Positions 1 through 10,552 of a stretch of DNA of 64,000 nucleotides are shown piece by piece (position 1 is the first letter of the stretch; each line of letters begins with the position of its first letter). This stretch comes from Adiantum capillus-veneris (lineage: Eukaryota; Streptophyta; Polypodiopsida; Polypodiales; Pteridaceae). The DNA is taken from positions 167,533,740 to 167,597,739 of the forward strand of contig CM043944.1 in assembly GCA_014529385.2 (NCBI GenBank), written 5' to 3'. Below the pieces are notes generated by a model that searched no databases, was not told the DNA's origin, and was given only the letters and a program-made list of their open reading frames with translations. A program made the position numbers and the translations under genes.

Positions 1-215
1 ATCCCTTGAATAATTTGATCAAGACCTTCCACTTGCACCACATAATTCTTTTGAATGCATTGAACTAACAAGCATGGTTGAGCCAATCATGGCTATGCAT
101 AGACACGACTTAACAACCCATGCACTACACTACTCGGGCTACACTTTGTTGTCTCGGAGGACCCCAATCAAGAGGGGGCAGACATTCTAAATGCGGATCC
201 AAAATGATGAAATTG
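1..215 (+). pseudogene. 3' end of a post-integrase protease/IWVPK ORF (gypsy relative, truncated by window edge)
   Basis: The translated stretch from about 20 to 165 aligns by eye with the C-terminus of the minus-strand ORF at 26,780-27,085, sharing a segment of the form SMVEP-x-x-AMH followed by a proline/cysteine-rich tail. The nucleotide match continues past the end of the ORF into the spacer (AGGGCAATGTTTGAAG at about 220). This shows that the left edge of the window is the middle of a plus-strand copy of the same gypsy family as the large minus-strand element. Function of this tail is unknown; the upstream part of the ORF lies outside the window. Confidence 0.6.
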
Positions 216-2403
216 ATTAGAAAAAGGGCAATGTTTGAAGTGTTTGTATGTTAATGTGTGAATTTTTTTACAAAATCCATGTGAAATTCCCTTATAAGTA
301 AAGCAAATGGAATATGATAGCCCCTAGGTGTGTGTAAATCTCATGTGAATAGTGTAAATATCATCAAAAGAGCAAAACAAATTACACTTTATATTTTTGT
401 GCGTTCAAGATGTGATCAAAATGGAGTAGTTCACAAAAAACATGGCAAAGTATAGTGTTTGTGTGTGTTTAGGTAATTTTTGGACTTGTTTTTCTATTTT
501 TTAGAATGGTTTTATAAATTTCTTTTGATTTTCCTAATATAAAAGTCAAAATAAAGAATAAATAGTAAATAGATTCAAATGGAAGAATGGCAAATACCCA
601 GACGATCAAAGAGAAGAGACAAACGAGCATGTAAGTCTTATTCAATTTTGACGATTGACGATAGTGACCAAAGGCCTATATTAGGCCCACAAAGCCCTAA
701 TTTGGTGAAATCTTAAAAAACGGGGAAATTGGAGTTCAAATGGGAAAATTTTTGGAAGGACAATATACCCCATGGTCTAGTAGGACTAATTGTGGTGTTT
801 CAGAGAAAGTGATTCGGGAAGCCCAGGTATGTATAATCCTAGTTGGCCAAAAATAGTCACATTTGTACTTGCCACCTTTCGGAGAGAGCTCTCAAAGGCT
901 TCCTTGCATGCACCTTTTGTAGCTTCTAGCATAGTCTCACATAAGACATGAGGGGTAAGCTCCTAACCTACTGATGAACTTGTTTGATCATGCATACGGG
1001 GTCCAGATAGTCTAGAAAAACCCTAGGGTAGAAAAACCTTTTTGAAAGAGAAAAAAAATAGAAATGATTGTAATAATTGACTTGGTACACCAAATCCAAC
1101 AAAGCTTGAAGGCATCTATAGCATAGCTATATAGAACATTCCCACAAGCTCAAATGACCATTTCATCAGGGGCTAGGGGGCTCTATAAATAATACGCCCA
1201 AATTTGGCCCGATGTCAAAATCAAGTTTTGGCTTCGTAGAAGACTCTCCCATAGATGCCATAAGCAATGTATGTAGGTGAAATCAAAAGGAAATCTCATT
1301 TGGGCCTATGGCACAAGAAAAAAACTCGGAGGTACACAAAGTATCATTCTTGACCAAAGGCGTCAAATCGACTCCAAATTGACCCAAAGTCAACATGTGT
1401 TCTACTCGACATATGGAACAAACCCAATTGATTCAAAGGCCGTGAAAGGTCATCACGATCGGAGTTGGGGGAAATACAATGGATATCAGAGGAACAAGTG
1501 GCAAATACATCTCAAGGCGATCAAAATCAGTTCAAAGAGAGGTCCCATGTTACTTGCTAGGCCCGTAGGACAAGTGTACATCACTAGATGTCAATTCGGT
1601 CTAATATTTGCAGAGATAGATAATAAGCACGCTTATTATCTCCAGGCCCATGCTTCATTCCAAGATGCACTTTTCCACCAAAGATCCCTTCCACATGTTG
1701 CATTATATCCCTAAATCCATTTACATCTCAAAAATCACTTTCACTCTATTTCCACCATCAAAAACACACACTTGAGCTTCCAATTTTCAAAATTTAGCCC
1801 AAAGTAACAACCACAAACCCAAAAAGTTGCGCAATCACATTTAAGGCAATGGGACATGATGGTCAACCACCCCATGAAGAGAAATTGCAAAAAAATAGCA
1901 CCATAGATAATAAGCGCGCTTATAATCTCTGATGCTAGAATGAACCCAATTTTGCAAAATCTTGTCACCATCGGCTATATAGTTACAAGCCTAGACATCA
2001 AGTTTGGGATAAACTTGGATATCCAAAGTATTTGCACCAACACTTATTCATTTTTAGAACCTTTCAAGCCAAAAAATGACTCTAGCCTAGCATTCATGCA
2101 TTCAAAATTTCCCAAAATCCAAATCATACACATTTTCAATGCCTATAACCTAAGTACACTGCCAAAGTTCAGATTTGAAACCAAAATCATGCTTGAGATA
2201 ATAAGCACACTTATTATCTCAAATGTAATTTTTTATCCAGAATGGTATTTTGGTGACTGTATTTTGTTTTTACGCTTTATAATAGTAATTATTTGGCTTC
2301 AAAATTAAATTTGATATGTTACCACTCAATTGGGGCTGCACAATGAAATTTCAACTTTGAAATGTACCTAAGGAAAATTTTTGATGCACTGAATCTAGGT
2401 TCA
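216..2403 (+). other. Noncoding internal spacer of a gypsy-family copy (about 2.2 kb)
   Basis: No credible gene. The sequence aligns patchily with the reverse complement of 24,684-26,777: the AGGGCAATGTTTGAAG start, a block around TAGTAGGACTAA, ACATGAGGGGTAAGC, GAAAAACCCTAG, and GACCATTT-x-CAGGGG. In both copies the spacer lies between the protease/IWVPK ORF and the coiled-coil ORF. It contains three regularly spaced palindromes, listed separately. The ORF that can be drawn at 1,277-1,714 overlaps one palindrome unit and is not conserved in the other copy. Confidence 0.6.
1619..2220. repeat. Three palindromes at about 289-bp spacing (GATAATAAG-type)
   Basis: Near-perfect palindromes lie at 1,619-1,640 (10-bp arms GATAATAAGC), 1,905-1,928 (centre AAGCGCGCTT) and 2,195-2,220 (11-bp arms GAGATAATAAG). 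Their centres are about 287 and 291 bp apart. The sequence between them is related but diverged, so these look like three monomers of an old tandem repeat. The arm sequence differs from the TAAATAATCG arms of the other two arrays, yet symmetry is retained. Confidence 0.8.
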
Positions 2404-5400
2404 ATGAAAAACTTACCAACAATATCAAAGAAGAAGACACTGAAGAAAAAGCTTCATGAACTACCCGTATATCATTTCGAAGAAGAGTGTATTCATGAAG
2501 CTAAGAAGACCTTTGCTAGTGAAGACTGCTAGAAAAACATCATGTGTCCATATTCCACGATCGATTCAAGAGTGCAACATTGGAGCTGCAAATGCTGCCA
2601 AAGAGATTTGTGATGTAGCACAAACTCTAGAAATTAGATAATCACACCGCAATCTTGACTTATTACCATTCTATCATATGGATCCATGCGAAGTGGACTT
2701 GCAAAGGACCTATGAGCTGTTAAGCTCAATCCAAGAGGAAGAAACCGCTAGAACCTCTAATTCTATTGGTCAAGCCACCAAAGTCAACATAATTGTGACT
2801 GAAGCATTGAAGCTACTGACTCAAGGTGAGTCAATGAGATCCAAGGAGAAGAAGCAGACGAGGTTCTTTACCCAAAACATTACAGCTGCAACCTTCCAAT
2901 AAATGATTCGCAAGCCAGATGAAGAGCCCACCCGTCTCTTCCACCAACACTTCCAATTCACTTCAAAGAGACCACCCACCCCTCTACATGCTCCAAATCA
3001 TGTAGTAGCCTCAACTTTCACAATGGCTTTAAAGACAAAGGTACCCGTGTCAATAGACTATGCTTCATATGTGTTGACACCCTCAAGAGAACAAAGAAAT
3101 CCAGTGGCACGAATTACTTGGGAGCACCAGAGATACTGACCAAAATTGCCCATCATGCAATGGGAATGGCAGATAACCTGCCACATGCGCTTGATGCAAA
3201 TAACTTGCCAGATGCACTTGACCAGAATGCATGGCTCATAGCTGGCATAAGAAATGAGGAGCAAGAAGAAGAGGAGGAGGTCGTACCTCTCATCAGAAGG
3301 TTTAAGAGAAGAATCATTCAACAACTTGCAGATAAAGATGAAGAGAGCAGCAAGGGCCCAATGGAGGAGCTTGAGGACCAACCCTCTACAAAACGTGCTC
3401 TTGACATAGGCATTGAGGAAGATAAGAAAAGAGAAGCTTAAGGCAAATAAAACGTGGAGGAAAGACAAAGTAAAAGAGCACGAGTGCCCCCATGTATCAT
3501 CATTGAAGAACCTACACAAAGACCAGCTCATCTCCAACACAAGAAGGACGCATTTAAGCAAGAAAGAGGGCACATAGGTGGCTTTGAAGAATACTTGCAA
3601 CCCTCAAAAATTGCATACAAGGAGTCCACTATACACAAAGGAAATGGACCCATTGGCTTACTTAGAATGGATTTATGGGCAAGAGGAGCAAGAAAGAGAA
3701 AGAGAAGAGGAATAAAAAAGAACTAACAAAAATGAATTTGTGGGCACATCGAGAGCAACATAAGCCCCTCAAACCTCTCACAAACCGCTCTCTCATATCC
3801 ACGAAGAAACACAGGAGGCGACACAAGAAGGTATATCACTAGAACTCTAGATTGAAGCTGCAATGCAAGAGAAAATTTAGCAAGAAGATGACAAAGACGA
3901 TCAGTGGGTACTAATGCCAAGGGAAGCCACATCGGCTGAAAATGAAGAAAAAAAAGAAATTAAAACTAATGAAACAGAAGTTTGAGGCCAGCACATCTAC
4001 GACTAGTCAAATGGCTCCTTTGGAGTCCTTTGGAGGACACATCCAATCAATGGTGGACCTCCTAAAAACCAAAGTACACTCTCGACAGCAGAGCATCAGC
4101 ATTCTAGAGAGCAGGGAACATTACTAGGCCAGAATGGTCAAAATCACATATGCTGTACTCAATAAACATAGTATTATACATGATCAATCAAGCAACAATC
4201 AAAGACTTGCAAATGAAAGAACAAAAACACCAGAGCAATTGCAAACCATGGTTGCCTTTGTGGAACATCTCACATTGACAACAAAAGATCAAGAGAGAAA
4301 TCTACAAGAGGCCAACAAAACTCTATTGTCTACACAAATGCACATGCCCAATGGCTGCAAGCTCAATCAGAGGTGTAGGTAGCTCAGGCTGAAGCGAGAG
4401 TAAAAGATTATAATGAAATCCTTGCAAAACAAAAAGCCAATCCAACCGTCTTAACACTACAGGGTTTTGATATGGAAAACTAGGCCATGGAGAAGCAAAA
4501 GAAATACCTTGAGACTGAGCTAAAGTTAAAGTAGGTGCAGAGATAAGAGCTGTCTCTTTCATTTATGAACAAGGAACATACTTACCAAAAGCAAACTGCA
4601 AACTTGCAAGTAGCTTTAAAGGCCGCTCAAGAGCAATTAAAAGGCGAACAAATGCTACTTGCTGAGGACACTCCCGAGTCAATACCAAAGGAGAGAGAGG
4701 ATTTTCAATTCTTGCAATGTGAAGAAGGGACTGATGTCACCTCCACACCTCCCGAATCAACTTTAGTCAAACTCAAGGATGATGAAGGACCAATTAATAA
4801 CTTCACTGCTAAACCAGAAAAGGCCTTGAAAGTGAACATCAAGTAGGAGACAAGGGATATATGGAAGGAATCAATGAATGTGAACAACAAATGTTTACAT
4901 TTTTCAATGTTGACCAATTGGCTTCCCAAAAAATTATAGATGCATGGCATCAACAATTGCTTCCTTATCCTCTTTTCAAGTACAAAATCCTCAACGTCAA
5001 GGAAAGACTACTTAAAGATCATGTTGCATACAATGCAAAAACACACCTAGCCTAGAGGAACTTCTCACTCTAAAAAGGCATTCCAGATATATGATATTGT
5101 TCACCCCATGATCCTCAAAATACAAAAAAGTATCCTACAATCTATTCGAGCCCAAAGTAAGAAGATGGGGGAGCCACCAACTCATTTAGAAAAGCATCCT
5201 ACATGCTGAAGACTCTGATGGAGGCAATTCAAATCTTCAAGAGGATCCCATACATTGCCTACATCATGTTTATGAAGATTGCAAAAATGATCCTCACTTG
5301 TATACATACATTCCACCAAGCAAAGAAAATCGATGCTCCATGGATGCCTTTCCTCAAGGGCAACTAGAAGCTTTGTTATGATTTCTTAGATCAGCCACCT

Positions 5401-5676
5401 GATGATTCTCTACACATCATCTTTGCCAGAGCCATTCTTTTTAATTCCTACTACATGCAGACATTTGAGGAGGCCTTCTACACGATGTTCTTCACTTTTA
5501 GATCACGTCTCTTTGGCCCCATGGTAGAAGCAAGCTTTATTGGTGGCTACATGGCCATGGAGCTCAAAAACTTCATCAACTTGAAATTTCTAGAAGAAGC
5601 AAAAAAAAAAGATGTGCATCAAGTACTACGATACCCTCAAATCCTTACAAAAGCGAGTCACAATGTTGAAGCTTGA
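2404..5676 (+). pseudogene. Accessory coiled-coil ORF of gypsy family (plus-strand copy, decayed)
   Basis: A broken reading frame starts at ATG 2,404 and is readable in pieces. A lysine-rich N-terminus leads to KLHELPVYHF near 2,450, which matches KLQELPAYQL on the minus strand at about 24.5 kb. Then come a globular part at about 2,678-3,140 ending in AATFQ; a charged Glu/Arg/Lys-rich and Pro/Thr-rich middle (3,120-4,000); a Gln/Glu-rich coiled-coil-like part (4,130-4,850); a block around DAWHQQLLPYPLFKYKIL (4,861-5,055); and a C-terminal block AFYTMFFTFRSRLFGPM (5,455-5,676). The same block order occurs in the minus-strand copy at 24,683-21,471 plus 9,509-9,072. Many stops and frameshifts make it non-functional. 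The N-terminal part loosely recalls plant transposon proteins with a K/E-A-L-x-L-P motif; function is unknown. Confidence 0.6.
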
Positions 5677-8117
5677 CTTTTGATGGATGAGAGTTTGGCT
5701 CTGAATAGAATTCTAGGTTCACTGGCGTAATGTCATGCATCTCCATAGAGGATATGCTATAATAGATTCTTTCCTAAGAGATATACAATCCTTCATGATC
5801 TATCACTGGGCATAATTCTATGAGCTGGTATGTAGGCCTCTCAAACACTGGTCGGCTCTTTTTGTACAATTCCCCTTCTCGGTCTACATAGTGTGCATAC
5901 AAATTATGTGTGCCATACAATGCTAACATCATTTTCTTTGATATGTCCCTTAAACTCGTGAATGATTAAACACTAGCCGCAATGGATGCAAAATCACTTT
6001 CAAACCTAACACTTTTTTTTACCTTCCGTGATAATTGGACACTCTGACTACATTCACACAAGAATTTGTTGTTCAGAGGATCAATTTTAAGCTTTTAACG
6101 TGCCTATGCATCTTTATGATAATTTTGAACTTGCAGTGCTTTTACAGGTTCTTCTAATGGTAATGTAGAAGCATTTCATTGCACCAAAAGTGATGAGTAA
6201 GATGCACTTACATCAAATTTTTCATTTTGAGTTTTCCATATGTTTTGCAGTTTCTATGTCCCTGCTGTCAGGTTTTTGAACAATCCTGTGAAAAATTTCC
6301 ACCTTTTCTTCCACAATCTGAGCAGTACACCATTACGGGTGGTATTTCATTCGGTTCGTCCATCTCAAGCTCTTGTTGAGAAGTCTCTGCTTTTGTGTTT
6401 GCCAAGTTGTCGACATCCTCTTTCAAAACACTTAGCATCAAGTTGTGAACTACTCCATCTTGACCTTTGTACTGCCTTGGACTTGGTTCTCCAATTAGAC
6501 TGGCTTCACTCTAATCAGTAAGATCTTGTCTCTCGTGCTGCTTTTGCTACTCATAAGATATCTATGGCCTTCTAAATATCATATAGGACTTTGTCTCCAA
6601 TGTAGCCATAGAGCTATAAAATTTGCTTTGTTGGACTTGTGCTTTTGATGTTGCTATTGACTGGCTCTGATGCACTTGAACTCTCAACATTGACTTGAGT
6701 CCATGTTGTGCTTAATCTGTAAAGATGTTTCCTAGCAGATTTTAATGTTTCTCAACAGAATTTCTCCTTCACAAGTTGAAAATACTACTTAGGTTTCTCT
6801 CTAGATGCACAAGAGTTGGGTAAATTCTAGCTTGAAAGTGTTAGAATTGACTTTAATCTTTGGAAGTGATGAACACTTGGACTCTTAATAGCCTAATCTG
6901 CAATCCAATGTGAATTGTGTCCCTGGTCATCCGATTCTAGGCCGAATTTTATATGCAATCACTTGCACTTGCCAATTTGTGGTCAACACAATCACTTCTA
7001 GTGTTCCTTGGTTGAACTACGGGATCAGTTTCCCAATTTTGGGTTGAACACAGATGTTTTCCACCAAAGGGGTCAAGACCTTGTTGGGAGATTTTTTCAA
7101 CTTCCTAGGCCAACTTTTGAGCTTTGGGGATCTTACAACTCGGAATTTTCAAAATTCTCCAAAACAAGCTCAAAATTTTGACCTCGAGTCACAAAATTAG
7201 CTCGTAAACTCTGTCCTAACATCTAAATTTCACTGAAATTCAATTTTGAAGTGAGTTTCGTGTGGACGTTTCCTAGCCGGTCGGCTTTTGATGCAGTTTT
7301 CATCTCTCAGGTTTGAGTTGCTACGCTCTTTTTCAATAAAATTTTGAATTTTTTTGTCGCTCATGGCTCGGATTTTCTCAGTTCGACTATTTTCTCCTCT
7401 TTTTTACGATGTGGTTCTGGATGCTCGACTTTTTGCGCTTGCGATATGAATTCCTTTACGATTTTTTTCTTTGTTGCTCTCTCTGTTTTCTTTATTGACA
7501 CCTCTCCTCTCCTTTCTTTTGTGAATCTTATGATTTTTGTAGTTTTGTTTTAACTTTTTGAGAAAATTTTGGGTTCTAATGAATCTTTTTGAGTTTTTTA
7601 TTATTTCTTTGTGATTTATTATGATGTTTCTAAGATTTTATTGATTTTTTGTGATTTTTAAAGCTCTTGATCTAGTTTTTTTATTTTATTTTGGCATTTT
7701 ATTATTTTTGGAGTTTTTAAAGATTTTTGTGAATATTTTTTTTAATTTTTTTTTCTATTTTTTCTTAACTTTTTGGATTTTGTTGTGATTTTCTTTTTTT
7801 ACTTGTTTTTTGAGTAGTTTCTTATGATTTTTCTTTTCTTTTTTTCTTCTTTAATTGAATTTTTGAATTATTCTCTTTTTTGGACTTTTAAAAATTATTT
7901 CTTGATTTTATTTATTTTTTTCATCTTTCTTTATTTTATTTTTGTCTTTTTTGGGAGGTTTTATTAAATAAAACTAATTTAAAAATAAAAAGATAAAAAA
8001 TTAAAAATATAACAATAGTGCTTACCTGGCAGCGTTGGCGGCGACGAGCTGACCTGCGATGATGGCGAGGATAGCGGGATGCAGCAACGGGCACACATGG
8101 GGGGGAGAAAGCGGGCG
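5677..8117. other. Intergenic; very T-rich tract at 7.3-8.0 kb, no gene recognised
   Basis: I find no domain or conserved ORF here. Positions 7,300-7,990 are strongly T-rich on this strand, with runs such as GATTTTTTGTGATTTTT. That resembles A/T-rich 3' or LTR sequence of plant retroelements, but no TG...CA pair could be found. Positions 8,020-8,117 are suddenly GC-rich and form the left flank of the target site of the large element. Confidence 0.4.
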
Positions 8118-8122
8118 AGCAC
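8118..8122. repeat. Target-site duplication AGCAC, left copy
   Basis: AGCAC lies immediately outside the left LTR and is repeated exactly at 57,941-57,945 immediately outside the right LTR, as expected for a 5-bp retroviral-type integration duplication. Confidence 0.85.
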
Positions 8123-9033
8123 TATGGGGCACGTGTCTAACCTCACTATCCTATCTTATTGCAGTATTAGCGAGAACCACGATTAGATTGTCAATCCATG
8201 GGATGAAGCTGACTCGACTAGTGCATAGTGTCAATCTCTCGAAAAACAACTAACAACTCGCATCTAACTCAAGCTACACTCAAGTGACTGAAATCACCAT
8301 AAGCCAATCGCTCATCGGCAAAAAAATCACATCCGTTATTACAGCATCAAATGACATCCAAACATTACAAAACTTCTAGGACAAGTTTACAAGACCTAAG
8401 CACAGATGCTTATGGTCTCAAATCCCACTTTAGGTCAAGTGCCAAAATTGCAATTATTAAGAGCAGTGGGTTTTTGACCTAGTCGTTTTCGACTCAAAAT
8501 GCATCTAAATGCTTAGCAATGATTCCCGAATACCCCGCCTATACTTAGTTTTTGAATTTGAAGTGTAAATTCCTAGTTATGATGAAATTAGGCTACAGGT
8601 CGGCGACACCAAAAGCTACGAAATATTGTGATGTGTTTACGTCAATGCGTAGAGATCTTACCTACGGTTGCAATGTAACAAATGTGACTGCAATGTGACA
8701 ACCGAGGAGGGAGTAGGAAGCGCGAGAAGGAGAGAAGTGAGCGTCGTTAGCTCACGTTGTGTTTCTATTATCCAAAAACTCCATAGTAACTTACAAAAAA
8801 TCGGCTTTTATACCTTAGCCAAGGTTTTTGGTGGTCAAAACTAATAATATGGGAGTTATACCAAAGATGGGTAATGAGAGGTTGATATTATCTGGAAGCT
8901 TGTAGCCGCGGCTCATCAATTACAAGGTTTATCCAAAAAATAGGAGTAACAATATTCCCGATTTATCAAATTAGTAAGTGTTTTTACAATGAGAACTCCT
9001 AAAAATGGTATCCAGGTTAGCCTGCTACTAACA
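8123..9033 (-). repeat. 3' LTR of the giant gypsy element
   Basis: Aligns almost end to end with 57,019-57,940. In element orientation it begins TGTTAGTAGCAGG (at 9,033) and ends near CCCCATA (8,123), where the other copy ends CCCACA. The final CA has mutated to TA. It abuts the AGCAC duplication on its outer side and the polypurine tract on its inner side. Confidence 0.88.
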
Positions 9034-9050
9034 TTCCCCCCTCCTCACGT
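9034..9050 (-). promoter_or_regulatory. Polypurine tract of the giant gypsy element
   Basis: On the minus strand this reads GTGAGGAGGGGGGAA directly before the LTR start TG. This is the expected primer for plus-strand DNA synthesis in LTR retrotransposons. Confidence 0.75.
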
Positions 9051-9071
9051 GTGTCGTCCCTTGACACAACT

Positions 9072-9509
9072 TTATGGGCTGAAGTAGTCTTCAGGCTGGC
9101 GGCTGGCAAGGCAGTCTTTAAGCGCTATGAGCCTTTTGATATCTGATCTTCCTTCTTTATCTGGCACTTGCAAAAAATGCATAGTTACTCTGTTTTTCAA
9201 CTCCACTATTGAGTAGCCTACAAACCTTGATGTCAGGTTGCTGATCACTGGCGCAAATATCTTCCTTTGCCAAGTGAAGAATCCCGTGTAGAACGCTTCC
9301 TCGAACGCCAGCATATTGTGAGAATGTAGAAACATACACCTAGCGTAGAAGCCATAAAGGACTTCTTCGGAAGGTTGGCCACTGAGATCATAGCACAAAC
9401 CTTTGTTACCCTCAAGGAATGACATCCATGGGGCACCTGCTTGCTCTGGCTCATTGAACACTTCGATGCAGGTGAGCAGCATCCGGCTGATTTTGTATAA
9501 CACAGTACA
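9072..9509 (-). pseudogene. C-terminal part of the gypsy accessory ORF, cut off by transposon 1
   Basis: About 146 codons are open. They carry SRMLLTCIEVF, APWMSFLEGNKGLCYDL and AFEEAFYTGFFTWQRKIF, and end in VELKNRVTMHFLQ. They match the plus-strand copy at 5,270-5,640 block for block. The frame is cut at the transposon 1 border at 9,510. The N-terminal part lies beyond the insertion at 21,471-24,683; reading across the empty site with one 4-bp target copy keeps the frame. Function unknown; the conservation between two diverged copies argues that it was a real element protein. Confidence 0.7.
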
Positions 9510-9510
9510 T

Positions 9511-9533
9511 GGGTGATAGCATAAAAAGGTGGT
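9511..9533 (+). repeat. Left terminal inverted repeat of transposon 1
   Basis: Starts GGGTGATAGCAT and matches the inverted right end with two mismatches in 23 bases. A GGTACTTT motif lies about 30 bp inside it. Confidence 0.75.
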
Positions 9534-9831
9534 CAATTTTTGAGGAAAAAATGGTTGATTTGGTACTTTCATGTTGGGTGAGGGTCTAGATTAACTTGAT
9601 TAAGTGTACCAAGATTTGGGAGGTTCATTTCAAGAATTCATCATTTTTTGAAATGCAAGCATACTGGCACTTGGAAAGTCCAGTGACCGTAGAGGAGCCT
9701 TCCATGCAAAGAGGCCTGTGATCTTCATACGACTTGTTGGAGCAAATTCTGCTCTACTCTCTGTTGTGTGACACTGCCACGATCTCCTTCATCCAGCAGG
9801 AAAGGCATTTACTACTCAAGGCTGGTTAGAA

Positions 9832-9884
<53 letters not shown>

Positions 9885-9961
9885 TGCTTGATGGCTGCCC
9901 AGGTTTCTTTGTGCATGCCTCTCTCCCTAGTCCTTGTGTGTGTGTGTGTGTGTGTGTGTGT

Positions 9962-10001
<40 letters not shown>

Positions 10002-10106
10002 TGTTTCTTGTCAACTGCCCAATGCTGGGCCATATTTCTGTGTGTTTGTGTGTGAAATGTTGCTTGATGGCTACCCAAGTTTCTATGCGCATGCCTCTCT
10101 CCCTCC

Positions 10107-10195
<89 letters not shown>

Positions 10196-10243
10196 GCTGC
10201 TTGTCAGCTGCAACAATGCTGCATCATGTCTTTGCAAATTATG

Positions 10244-10292
<49 letters not shown>
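9832..10292. repeat. Compound (TG)n/(AG)n/(AC)n microsatellites embedded in repeated unique sequence
   Basis: Four microsatellite blocks occur: TG then AG at 9,832-9,880, TG then AC at 9,938-9,998, TG then AG at 10,109-10,192, and TG at 10,243-10,292. They are separated by related unique segments containing GCTTGATGGCT, TTTCT and GCATGCCTCTCTCC. A roughly 200-bp unit carrying a microsatellite therefore appears to have been duplicated. The block from 9,938 to 9,998 is self-complementary (TG next to AC) and could form a long hairpin or cruciform. Reading frames across this region are Cys-Val or Ser-Leu repeats and are not genes. Confidence 0.85.
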
Positions 10293-10294
<2 letters not shown>

Positions 10295-10552
10295 TTGAAT
10301 GGTGTTGCATACATTTTTGAAGATTTGATGTTTTTAATGGGTGCACCAGAAATTAAGATGCCCCCATGAAAGTGCACCTTACTAAACAAATCGTCCGCTG
10401 AGATGTCGTCCGCCAGCTTGCATTCTAGCTGCAGCAAGCCCAAGAGTGGGGCAAGTATGTCGTCAAATGACACCTTTCTTGTCTCTGATAAGAGCAATGG
10501 TAATCACCCATTTCCTTCTCATAAATGGCTCACCTTGTCATGATAGTACTTT

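Noticed and set aside
221-1040. Apparent LTR shared with 25.9-26.77 kb, preceded by a purine-rich stretch and starting TGTTTGAAG.
   Set aside because: Homology between the two copies continues unbroken upstream into coding sequence and downstream into the palindrome spacer, so it is an internal region of the same element and not an LTR border.
1277-1714. 145-codon plus-strand ORF.
   Set aside because: Spans spacer and one palindrome unit, has no known domain, and is not open in the homologous spacer at 25-26 kb.
6240-6521. 93-codon ORF in the 5.7-8.1 kb gap.
   Set aside because: No recognisable domain, no splice or homology support, and composition like surrounding noncoding DNA.
9768-10500. 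Several long ORFs of Cys-Val, Thr-His, Ser-Leu or Arg-Glu dipeptide repeats.
   Set aside because: They are translations of TG/AC/AG microsatellites on either strand.
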